A program made the translations under genes and the position numbers. Shown one piece after another: positions 11,934 to 22,978 of a stretch of DNA of 64,000 bases. This stretch comes from Dipylidium caninum (lineage: Eukaryota; Platyhelminthes; Cestoda; Cyclophyllidea; Dipylidiidae), in assembly GCA_017562135.1 (NCBI GenBank), contig QEYB01000895.1, positions 1,178,001 through 1,242,000 on the forward strand. The letters are read 5' to 3'. Each line of letters opens with the position of its first letter. The stretch's first letter is position 1. Below the pieces are notes generated by a model. That model had not been told where the DNA came from. It saw only the letters and a list, made by a program, of their open reading frames with translations, and did no database searches.

Positions 11934-14900
11934 TTAGCAACGAGAGACATAAGGATTAATGCGACTTAAGCGCTCTGCGGCCGGGTTATTGAGAGTGTAT
12001 GCAGGCTGGTAGGTGATTAGACCAGCTGCATCAACAGACCGCAGTTCAGGATTGGGGTGCGTGTCGACCATGGTCCCCAGAGATGTATATCTAAAGCATA
12101 AAAAGTGGTTTCCAGCTCCAGTAATACCTTCCTTAATTTGAACAAGTTCCAATCAAGGGATATGTATCGTTTAGGGAGAGCCTCGTGGCCAACTCAGGTT
12201 GAGAAAAACACTGAGTCGTTAGGTACACAATGGGGATTCCCCTGCAAATCAGTAATAAAATTTCATTTAAAATTACTTGTTAAGTTTTGCAAAAGTTTTT
12301 GCCCAAGTGGGTAATAACGTATTTAAAACTCATATCTCCACGCTTTCCACATCATACCTATTAAATCAGGAAGCTAGTAGCAAAAGCAAATTATGAGGAT
12401 ATTTTACCACCACCTATATCTCCCCTGTATGCTACCGATACGTTTTGACTCCTAATTAAGGTCTCCGTTCTGAGCACATACCTCGTACAAGCTTGAACAA
12501 TTGGATTATGAGGCATGTTGCTCACTGAATCAAGCGTTTCCCTCGATAAGTATCTACTTTAGACTCCGACAGGGACATTTCCCTTTCAGACAAACGACTA
12601 AGTTGTGAGTTCTATAATGGCCAACACCCAAGGGCAATAGTTGACAAAATTCTGATAATGATCTGCAGTTTAGATATCCTATAAGGCTCTCTGTTGACAA
12701 GACTACTATTTTGAAGTGCACACCTAGCAATTGATAGACTTATTTTTTTTAATGAAAAAAAGATTCTGCGATTTTGGATTGAGGAGTTTCTCGAATTAGA
12801 TGAGTCCCTATTTGGCGAAATAGGCACATTTTTACACTGCCTATTTGGTACATTTTGCACTGCCCCTCACATGCAGCACTCTAATCTTCGCAATTCAAAG
12901 GCACTAATAAGTCAACTTACCCAACATCGTAAAGGGTACAGTAAGGAAGGCTGAGGTCCCGAATGAATCTCCAAATGTCACGATAGTCCCACTCCAAAAT
13001 TGGATGAACACGAATAAACTCCGCCCACCCATTGTCAGTCGGCATCACCTCCACCATTTTATCTAAATCATACATAAAGAATACCTCCCTCTGCTATATT
13101 AAATCTAAGTCTAAAGATGCTGCTTTCACTGCCGATTTGTCGCATTCCGATTATTTTCCGTAAAAAATCCATTCACAGTTCTAGAGTACCCACTCACTAC
13201 GATTCAGAAATTTCAATGTTGTCAAGAATATATTTCTTGCCTAGTGAAAAATGAACGACGTAATACACTAAAAGACACCGATTCTACATTTAATTTGTAT
13301 CACGAATAGAAGCGACCACAATGTAGTAATTTGGTATTTTTCACATTAGTTGTTGGGATACAGAAATGGACTTGTTATATTTACCAGGTCATATTTAGTA
13401 TTTAACCGTGCTTGGCAAAAACTTGAAGAAGGCGGAAAACGGTAAATGTGTAAAATAAAATCAGCCACTATCTAAAAGTGGAAGATCTTCATATGTCACT
13501 GTGGTGTCATATGCTTCATCTCACGTCAAACTAATTCACACAAGATAAAGATGCACGATACAGTAGTTTCTTACCCGTCCACGGATCGCCGAATCGAGTC
13601 CCAATAAACACAGCCTTTAAATTTGGTGAATATCGCTTCAGTCGCACAAGGCCCTCCTTTACGGATCCGTCGTAGACTATCAGCTTTGAATGTGAGTTCA
13701 TATTAGCATTTGTAGTTCTCCCATCCAAGTGGGTGATAGTAGTGGGTTGATAACGATAAAAGAACAGTGTAGACTGAACAAAGTTCTCGACTTCAGGAAA
13801 GGGAGTTGGCCCACGCACGTAAAAAAGACGAGGGTGTTTAAAGTTGTCTGTTGAGTTAGTGGTTTTGTTTAAAACCGCGTAAAGCAGATGAAGAACAACT
13901 GTACAGTCTTTGCCTCCGTTGAAGCTGAGAATGATATCCTCGTCTCTGTTTTTAAAGTATATAACTCGCTTATCCAACCTCGCATCTGCTTGTAATAAAT
14001 AAACTTTTGCATACCCATACTGTTGGACCATATTCTCAATCAGCTCTATGGAATGTTTGAGTTTTCGGCCAAAAATTGACTCCTCTTCGGCCATCGCATA
14101 TACGTGTTTCGATGCATTTGTCACGGGATCAGGGTCATAAGACACCAACTCTACAACGAAATGCAGTCACGATCGTAAAGTCCAAGTAAAGGATTGACGC
14201 GTAATTGTAATCTTTTCCACAGGAGGCTCACCGCCTAGAAACAGTTCCCCCAGTGACAATCGGGCGGCTTCGAAAGATCGTTCATCTTGGGCTTCGAGAG
14301 AAATTCGAACTTTGTAGTACCTCAAAAATTAATCAAATAATCATGTAATCAATGTTCTTTTTAACAAAACTTCTAATAAACTTCGATTTGTGACTCGTAA
14401 GTGCACATCAGAATCTTATACTTACATCACTATGCATATTATGAAATAACTGGCCTTAATCCGAATATAACGACTGGAATAAAATGCAGTGATTTATATG
14501 TGAAATAGGATATATTCTCTAAGATCCATTACTAAGTAGGGGCAAAACACCATGGTGGAATTAAGAGGAATATGCTGCCACAATTGTTGAAAGATAAATC
14601 AATTATGTTTATATATTGAAGTGGTTAAAGTCAATGAGATCACTAATAACAAGGTTGACAGTCGTAAAGACACGAAAGTAAACAAAAAAGGAGACAAACT
14701 CCTTTTAAAGAGATTCTTTATGAGCAAAGGACATACTGGTTATTGTGGACCGGATAAGACCCAACAAGAATGGAATCGTCGAACTTCTTCGCGAAGTCGC
14801 TCAGACGCTTTGCAAGCTGCGTCTCCTCCGAGGTACTGTAGAAATTTGTTACAAAGAAGCGCATTTTTGGATCTCGGATGTAAGGCTGTAATGTAAGGTG

Positions 14901-16098
14901 CTAGATAAATTAAAGGAATTAAGATAATAATTTGTAACTAAAATACTTTCGAAAAGTAAGAGTAAAAAACATGCAAAATATCTACCAAAAGCAACGAAGA
15001 CAACGCCAAAAATGAGAACTGATTTAATTATTGGTTAACCAAATAATGGAATATCTTCATAGCCAATAGAATTTGAAGTGGTAAATATACGCGTAAAACC
15101 ATGATTGGTCAGCCACTCCTACAGTCGTAAAGCTTACGATACGCATGTATGCACATTTTAGATAAGTGAATAATACATGAAAATTCAGGACGCTTAATAC
15201 TATATTAAAGCCGATAATCTAATGTAAGTCCGTCAAGTTATATAAAATGTTAAAGCAAATGCTGCAAAATCATGAAGCGCAGACACGCCAAACAGGGAAG
15301 GCAGAATGCGGTTTCAGATGCGTCTTAAGCGTATCAAAAGTGTTACGAACCCTAATGAATGAAAAGCCAAGCCGAAAGAATTGTGGAAGACCGGGGAGAA
15401 TAATAACGTTGTGAACAATGAGCACTGGGTACTCAGAGATGAGTCTCGTCTCGGGATCCTGACCATAGACCAACTTTGACGAAGCGGGAACTCTAGCCAT
15501 TCGCAATCGATGGTCGTCCTGCTGCAGATCCAGTGCCTTGCAATTAAACACTGTTTCCAAAAGCTTTAGGAGGGAAGGGTGTAATACCAAACCCTCATTA
15601 AAAGCATCTGCCACGGCTATGTCACGGAAAATAATTCCTCATTTATAAACGCTTCAAAGCAACAAATGCGTGATGAAAATTTAGGTATTAATTTTTGAAT
15701 GCGCTACAAAAACTTCTAAATCTTTCGCTGTCTGAGTATAACGGGGAAAAAACAAACCTTCAAAAGTCAGGTCATCGTGCGTTATTCCAATACCACCGGA
15801 AGTAACGACGACATCAAAATCTTGGCTGTACTTCTTAACTTCTTTTGATATCACTTTTACTACATCCGGAATTATTGACATTCTCTTCACTTTCAGGCCG
15901 TAAGAAGGAGCCTGTCGTGCAACGAAAGCAAAATTTGCATCGATGACATCCCCACGAAGAATCTCGTCACCAATGACTGAATTTGACCATTAATTCATGG
16001 AATGTCATACCAATTACCCCTAGAGTTTTAGTAAACTTCCGTTGAGATATACTAAATTTCGAAAAGTACTTAATGGGCGTCGTGATATGCGACACCAT
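11934..16098 (-). CDS. FLAD1: FAD synthase
   Basis: Adenylates FMN to FAD. Exons (minus): 16098-16053 (tentative), 15976-15758, 15616-15351, 14885-14737, 14320-14232, 14150-13575, 13062-12921, 12090-11934; phases agree and give about 547 residues, near the 587 of human FLAD1. Two domains are visible: an N-terminal molybdopterin-binding (MoCF-like, FAD hydrolase) part with [10 protein letters not shown] and [13 protein letters not shown], and a C-terminal PAPS-reductase-like FAD synthase part with the nucleotide motif SFNGGKDCT (about 332-340), [16 protein letters not shown] and LYDVGYTSLG. The first exon is the weak point: I chose ATG 16098 with donor GTATAT because it alone gives the required phase, and its product looks like a possible mitochondrial presequence. 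It converges on parvin with 243 bp between stops. Confidence 0.92.
13490..13513. repeat. Short imperfect palindrome in a FLAD1 intron
   Basis: CATATGTCAC and GTGTCATATG pair at 9 of 10 positions around a 4-nt TGTG loop, about 60 bp after a FLAD1 donor in an 512-bp intron. No function is evident; it may be chance. Confidence 0.35.
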
Positions 16099-17274
16099 TT
16101 CATCAGACGTTAAGTCTTGCAAAAAAATATTTTTAATGAAAATGGATCTAAAATAAAAGAACGATTCAGAGGCGGATCTACGAAATAATGTGTGACATAT
16201 CCATTTGATATATGGTGTCGAAAAAAATATATAGGGTTGTGGGTAAGGGAAAATATAGCAAAAAATGCGTTTGAAAGGTGAAAAAAAACAATATAACACC
16301 AGTCTACTACACCCGAACGTCGAAATTAAGTTGGAGTACACATCTCATGCATCTCAACATTTCACTGCCCTAGAGTAGCCAATCAAATTAAAACGGATAG
16401 GATTTTCTGCAAAATCTTACACATTGAATTCAAAAAATACAAATGTGCTCTCAAATTAAGTCTTCTTTGACAGTGGTCTGGGATAAGAAAATCAACGTAA
16501 TTTAGCACCGAGTACGAGCTTACGCAGATGCGGCCGGGCACACTAACACAAAAGGACCTTCTCGGGAGTGACAGCTAATATGTCACACTTTAGTCTCCTA
16601 AAAGTGAGTAAGAAATATTTAAAAATTCCATCCCAAAATTTCGCTACATTAAAAAGAGCAATCCTCGTTAATAACGGACTAGTTGAGCGCTAGAATGATA
16701 TTATAGTGAACTTCTGATAGGTTCTTCGTGACACCCTGCAGGGGCATCTTCTTATCAGTCTTTACTTTACTAGGAACACACTCTATCTTAGCATTGTTAT
16801 GCCCGTCAGCTTTGTCTTCTTGCAACTCATTAACCAAGGCAAGACACGTTCCAAACCTTGTCAACTCCAATGTGAAACCGCCTTTAGCTCTCACAAGCAA
16901 GTGCCTATTTCCTTGATACGATTGGGGGGACAGGAGCAGCTAATACGGCCGAGACCTCATCATAACGACTTTGCACCTCACCTGGGGAGCTCCCACTCAT
17001 ACCCAGCCCCCTTTCTAAGCGCTCTGTAGCTATAAACTACCATTTCTCGTCCCAGGTCTGAACCGTGTTGGAAATGGTAGTTCTCCTTTGCACTCAAGCC
17101 ACCCGCTTTCCCTCCAGGCCGAAGAATCCCGCAACCGACCCCGTAGTCAGCGTTCTCTTCGATGACGCCTTCAATTTAAGGTTATTCTTATGACACCTAA
17201 TTAGTTCACGTATCCGCGAAAAATACCAAAGCAAACGAAAAATGGCAAACTACCGTCTAAACCTCAATTGTTTA
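16099..17274. other. Intergenic, PCYOX1 to FLAD1
   Basis: About 1.2 kb between tandem minus-strand genes. The overlapping open frames at 16679-17029 on both strands carry no recognisable motif. An AATAAA on the minus strand overlaps the PCYOX1 stop codon (17276-17271) and may serve as its poly(A) signal. Confidence 0.45.
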
Positions 17275-20200
17275 TTAACGCCTCGCATTTGCACACTTAT
17301 GAAAAATAGCTTTAAAATCCTCGCTGTGGGCGATTAGGAGAGCTGCATTGCATCCACCGACAAGAGCCATTTCCATGTTGGATGCTAGGCCCTCCAGTGC
17401 GTTCACGTAGATAAGACCATCGGCTAAAAGAAATTTTCCATATTCCTCCTCCAAAATCAGTCTGTAAGGAAAGAAACCAAATGATCTCTCGTTCGAAAAG
17501 ATTCGGTCATATTGCCTACGGCATCAGAATTCTGATTTGAGCAATCAGTATTATACATTACCGTTACTGTTAGTTATGCCTCATTATTTTTACAACTGTG
17601 TATACTGAGGAAATAGCGCTGTATTATAATTAAAAATACAATCACTTATGATATGGCGAAGAACTTCAATTTCATTTGGTATCTGGGTTATTAAAACACA
17701 AGTATTATTCTATCACTCATTACACTAAGGGCAGCTCTATGTATGGCGGCTAAATGAGAATTTACCCTAACGACCGAGAAGAGAGGGTAGGCAAACCAGT
17801 GGGAAGAATTGATAAGAGTTGCACCGGGTTTGGTATAATACTCTAATAACTGTCGTCCGGGTTCAGAGGCACGATTTGGCAACGTGAAAGCCGACCAGCA
17901 GCTCGCATGCCTTTTAGAGTTTTCTGCACTGGGACTCGCAATAGACCAGGCCCTTCCAAGGTACTTAAACAGCGTTCCTCTGCCTACTTCATAGCCCTCG
18001 TACGTCGGAAGTATTGTCACCCCATTATTCCCTTGACCCTGAGATTTCTCTATAATACGGTAGAAATTCACTCAAAGAGATATAGTTGTAATCTATTATA
18101 TTAAAAGAAGGGTTCTAGCTAAAAGAACAACATCGTTTTCGGCCTTTAAAAAACCACGAACATTTTTTAAGGGCAATCATCCTGCGACATGAAAACAGAA
18201 TATTTGAAATTAGGTTCACTGGATCATAAACACTAAAATTAGCAATAGATATGACAATCACTCGGAATACACTTAAAATATCCGTGCTGGAAGTAGCATA
18301 ATACTAACTCTTAAGGACGTAGTACAACGTGTTTGAAGTACTTGTTGACGCTTTAAGACTAGTAGCAATGCTTTTATCACTGTTAGGCAAATGTGCCCCA
18401 TTCGTATGGAAAACCAGAAAACTTAGACATCATTACATATTTTTAATGACCTCTGAGGTACACGTCGCTTGGTTAAGCATTCAACCCCTGTCCGCAAACT
18501 AAACCGCATAAACAATTCATGTTTCAGATTTTGTGCTTTCTAGCCTTCACCAATAAATTTTCTTTCGACTTCTTAGGAAATTTCTTATACCCAAAATCTA
18601 AAGCCCTTGAATTGGAAAATGTGTATTAGGAGCGACAGAATTTCCCAGCCTGCTTCTGAAATGTCTCTAAAGCAGCTTTCGGCCCGACATTACCGTGATG
18701 CAGTGCGATTCCCTTCCTCTTGAACGTCGCCAGCCTCTTTTCATGGACTGCTGTCCTCGAATGTCCCACTATATATACAAAATTCGCTTATTCAGAGCCA
18801 TATTTGTTCTAGAGGCGAAAGAGCTAGGTTACTTACGATATTGTTGTAGGCAAGCCACTTTCCACCCCAGTAATCATCCCATTCAAGGAGGGCTAGATTT
18901 TGTTCCAAACAAGCAGAGATGTGCATGACTCGATCATCAAAGTTCTTTTGACTTCATTGATGTGGTACCCAGCTTGAATATTTCCAGACCAATCCCACCT
19001 GCTAAATATGGTCCGAAATGATTTGCTGAGGTGAATTAAGCCTTACTGCGAGCTTTGATGTTGTCAGAAAAAAGCCTTGCTTCAACATGGTTCTAAAAAC
19101 ATTGTCGATGACCAAAGATGGTAGCCCAGAACGTGGATCATCAGAAAGATCGTGATCACCTGTTTCAAATGTTGCGAACCCTTTTCTGCATACCCACCAG
19201 GAACTGTACCTTCAACAATCTAAATAAAGTTTTACATGCTTCCGTAGCAGTGACTAAAGAGAATCAACCTTGTTTTAGCTAATGTTCTGGTCAGTATGCA
19301 TACATTAAGCGATAAAATAAACACCGAAAATGTTACGTGTCGGAAATTGTCATAGAAGCGGACAGAACTTTCCGGTAAATCATACATTATATATCACGAA
19401 TAGGTGAGTAACATGATTATTTTCACCTGGATAGCAGTTAAAACTGTTAAAATCTACTAGTAACAATTTTTGTAGGAATAGAGCGTAGAATTAACAGTTA
19501 ACTCGAGTAGCCAACTTACCACCTGTAAGACCAAACTCCGTAGCATCCAATTCACCACGGAAATGAGTGAAGTCGATTTCGACATACTTTCTTGGTGAAG
19601 GAAGGAGCGGACAGAGGTCTTTATCGGCATCTATCATAGCTGTTTTTTGGTGTATGGGAAACGCCAACACCACAAAGTCGAATTCTTCGCTCAGTTCAAC
19701 GTCATCGACCTCATAGACCACCAGAAACCTGTGATTTTAAAGTAAAAAAGAGTCCAAGTAGAGAACAACGTTCACTTAAATTTCCTTTTTTATATCTTTG
19801 ACTTTAAGGGGTTTGTTAGCTATATTTCCCCTTAAAGTATGCCTCCTCTGCCTGGTTTACTTACGTTTTTATGTAAACTTAAAGTGATGAGAAGGTAAAA
19901 TGGTGTTATCCCTTTTCAACCTAGTTTCACACTAAGAAATATCTCTCCCAAACATAAACAACATTCACACCCAACGATCTCGAATCAGATTTATTACATT
20001 AACACTGAAGTCTTGAAAAAGTGCTTTGATTTAATGAGCATCAAAGCTATGGTGCTCATTTGTAAATAGTCCGTAAGGGCATCTCAGAATCTGATAGAAG
20101 GATAAAATTTGCTGACGGTTAGAGATAGTAAAAACACCTTCGACTCGAGCCTTTTAAGAGTTTGGTCACTGTGGTGTTTAGTGAAACCTCCCGAGGAAAA

Positions 20201-22207
20201 CCTAGTGGGTTGGGATGAAGAGCAGCCTCGCTGAGTCTCTGAGCCACCTTTGCATTTCCACCGATAACGGAGAAAAGCTCGGCGCTGAAACCAGTCACAG
20301 CGGTCATGCCTGAAGCGAAAGCGAACAGCACGGAAGGCTTATCTATAGTCTAACCGTATACAACTGAGCCTTTCAAACACCATATGACAAGTTATCTTAA
20401 GGGGTAAAACACCTGATACAACAAAAAGGTTCTAATGTTTACTGTCCTAGTAATTTTGAGAAACTAACGAAAAATAATGTGACGCAGCCAATACGATGGT
20501 CGGCAATTCTCTACCTACCGGCAAATGCGTGGAGAGTGAGATTTGAACAGTAACAGTTTGAGACCAGACCATAAACCACTTCTTTGCAGAAGCGCCCCGA
20601 CAAATTGAGATGTTGAGCCAACCAATTCTCGAAAGTGAATTTCAACATTTTCAAAAAGTTTGGAGACAACGCTCCCAGCATGGGCAATGGGAGAGTCAAA
20701 TGACACGCCCTTCTTCTGCAGATCGTAAATTCTGGGTAAAAAAGGACACGATTGGTGGTCAATTATAAGCTAAAATGGGTGGACAATGCGGATAAAAAAA
20801 TTAAAGGACAAGTATGCTGTAAAACAATCTAGTTCGACACTAATTATTTACCTCCTCCAAAATTTTCGGTACTTGTACTAGCCAAAATACCAAATAACCA
20901 ATTTAGCTTAAAATATTCTCCAAAACCTAATCATTCTTTGCAAATAACGAAAGTACTAGTATATAGAAATAATTACAAAAATATCAAAGCTCTCCAGGAC
21001 AAAACTTCATTTGTGAAAAGCAAGAAGTGGGTTGACATAAGATAAAACTACCGGGCAAAAGCACTTAGATGTTGATTGACCCCACGACGGAAGCGGATGA
21101 GGTCACAGCCGTAGAGAAGGGCGAAGCGCAACCGATTGAGAAACAAAGGCCCCGCGTTGCTGCTGAAAGCACAACGGCGCCCACGTCCCGAATATAGCGA
21201 CAGGGCCTCGTCCGGTGCAGGATGATGAAGCGTTGGTAGACCTAAGAAAGAATAGGAAGTAATTCCAAAATACTGAATCCCAATGTCCTCTTCCCCCAAT
21301 CACAAATTATAACTTCTGTGTAAATAGGAGTCAGCTGACTTGGTAAGAGAAACAAGATGAAACAATTTTGCCGATGTTAAATTTGAAGCAGAACTAAATA
21401 CCAAGGTTTCAAGTTGCGGTCAATAGCTCATTGTGTACTATCGACTATGAAGAAAAAAATTGAACTTAATTAGTTCAATGTCCTATGCATTTAGTGTTCA
21501 TGAATGTAGAAAGGGTAAACCCGCATGAAAATGAACTTATCTACCATAGACGACCCTATATGCCTCCAGTATATTCATTTTAGCCGAAATTTGTCTCGAA
21601 AATCGGTGATTTGGGTAATCGCAATAATAATCTCGAGTAAAGAATCGGCATGAAATGTCAACGCTGAAAGTACTGATACTTCGAAAAACCGCAGTCGTTT
21701 AAAATGGGGGGAGTCATAATTATTCATGTTGTTTATAATGGTAAATATAGACGTCAAAGCGTACCAAATTCATTAACGAAATGATTCATGTATTTATTAT
21801 TGCCCGTGTATATAGCACCGCCTATCTCGTACATTTCATTACCACAATCGGTGCTAATTGACCGGACGCGGCCTCCTACTCTATTCGATTTCTCAAAAAT
21901 GGTAATGGCAACGGATTTTTGAAGGAGTTGGCGAAGAAAATACGCGGTCGAGCATCCGCTGAAACCCCCGCCGATGACAGCTGAAAATCATTAACAATAA
22001 TATATTTAAACGTAACCGTACCGAGAAAGTTTCCGAATTCTAATGATCAGGTGAAATGTACAGCTGTAGTGCTATGAAAACACATCTCCATGTCAGTACC
22101 TCATAGTGAGGTTTATCAGTGGCCTCAGTCGTTGCAGGAGCAAATAAATACTTGGATTCACTGATACCAAGTACTAACCACAACTCTAACGGAAAAGTGG
22201 GCACCAT
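17275..22207 (-). CDS. PCYOX1: Prenylcysteine oxidase-like flavoprotein
   Basis: Lysosomal/secreted FAD enzyme that cleaves the thioether of prenylcysteine to free cysteine, an isoprenoid aldehyde and peroxide. Exons (minus): 22207-22084 (tentative), 21980-21765, 21241-21052, 20731-20519, 20342-20138, 19728-19520, 18049-17766, 17448-17275. The FAD-binding start VIGGGFSGCSTAYFLRQ and EKSNRVGGRV are clear, as are the C-terminal HWFAYPLF and DGLIYVNALEG segments. The 20731-20519 exon needs a frame change: its 5' half reads YDLQKKGVSFDSP and its 3' half NFLKMLKFTFENWL in another frame. That means either a one-base indel or a 43-bp intron. The last acceptor (after TTTGGAG) was chosen for phase and length. 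A mariner remnant fills the 1.47-kb intron between 19520 and 18049. The signal-peptide exon is weakly supported. Confidence 0.85.
18530..19190 (-). mobile_element. Degenerate mariner (Tc1/mariner) transposase remnant
   Basis: Inside a PCYOX1 intron and in the same orientation, pieces of mariner transposase read in order but in shifting frames: FETGDHDLSDDPRSG and LTTSKLAVRLNS and QQIISDHI (about 19180-19000), the block before the first catalytic Asp as EWDDYWGGKWLAYNNI (about 18895-18840), WDIRG (about 18760), and HHGNVGPKAALETFQK (about 18695-18650). In active mariners the corresponding motifs hold catalytic Asp in a TGDEKW-like and an HHDNARPH-like context; here both Asp positions have changed and there are stops and frame breaks, so the copy is dead. 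Terminal inverted repeats were not located, so the ends are approximate. Confidence 0.8.
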
Positions 22208-22978
22208 GGTAGTGTTCCAATTGTGCCGAAAACTTAAATAATACAAGTTATCTTAATAGGAAGAATCGACAAGGCGGAGTACGTCGACTCAAAAGTTGTC
22301 CAAAGCCTGAAACTTATTCGAGAGTATGACAGACCTACCTACGCGCTTAACAGTATCATGAGGTTGGGCCTCCATTAAGTAATGCGAGGTCAAACGGGCG
22401 CCACGAAAGCACAAGTTTCCATTTCATATTTGCGCAAACTGGGTGGAATCAACTAAAGAGATAAGACTTACAATATCCGGAAAAAAATTGTTAAGACGAA
22501 GAATGTGTATGGCTAAATTGCACAGCTTTAGGCACCATTTTTCTACTGCTAATTTTGTGACGTGTGTACATAAACATTGTTAGAAACTCAAGCTGATTTA
22601 GCCACATGAAAAGTGAGAAATATTAAGCAAAAGGGGCCAAAAATCCATATTGCACATAAATAATTATGTATTTTAATTAATTGCTTAACTGTTAGGTATG
22701 GTTTGGAAGGCTAGTAAGCAAAAAGAGTAAGTCAATTTAAACCCAAAAATTAAATCAATTAGGTAATACTATGCTGGACTTGCAGAATGATAAATAACAC
22801 TTCAAACTTTCAAATTTTACATTTATCAAACAATTTTCTCTTTTCAATTTTAATTTAACTAATTAAAATCCTTTTTCTTGACTTTGCATGGTACAAAAGT
22901 CCTTCAAAATTTTTTTGGTGTGGTGAACATACACCGACTAATATAATTTCGGAGCGTGGATCGTCTGTTCGCGCACTG
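22208..22978. other. Divergent promoter region, PCYOX1/ATAD3
   Basis: 771 bp between the start codons of two head-to-head genes, very AT-rich in its middle (22620-22900). No gene is visible. A shared bidirectional promoter is likely from the layout; no individual motif can be supported. Confidence 0.45.
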
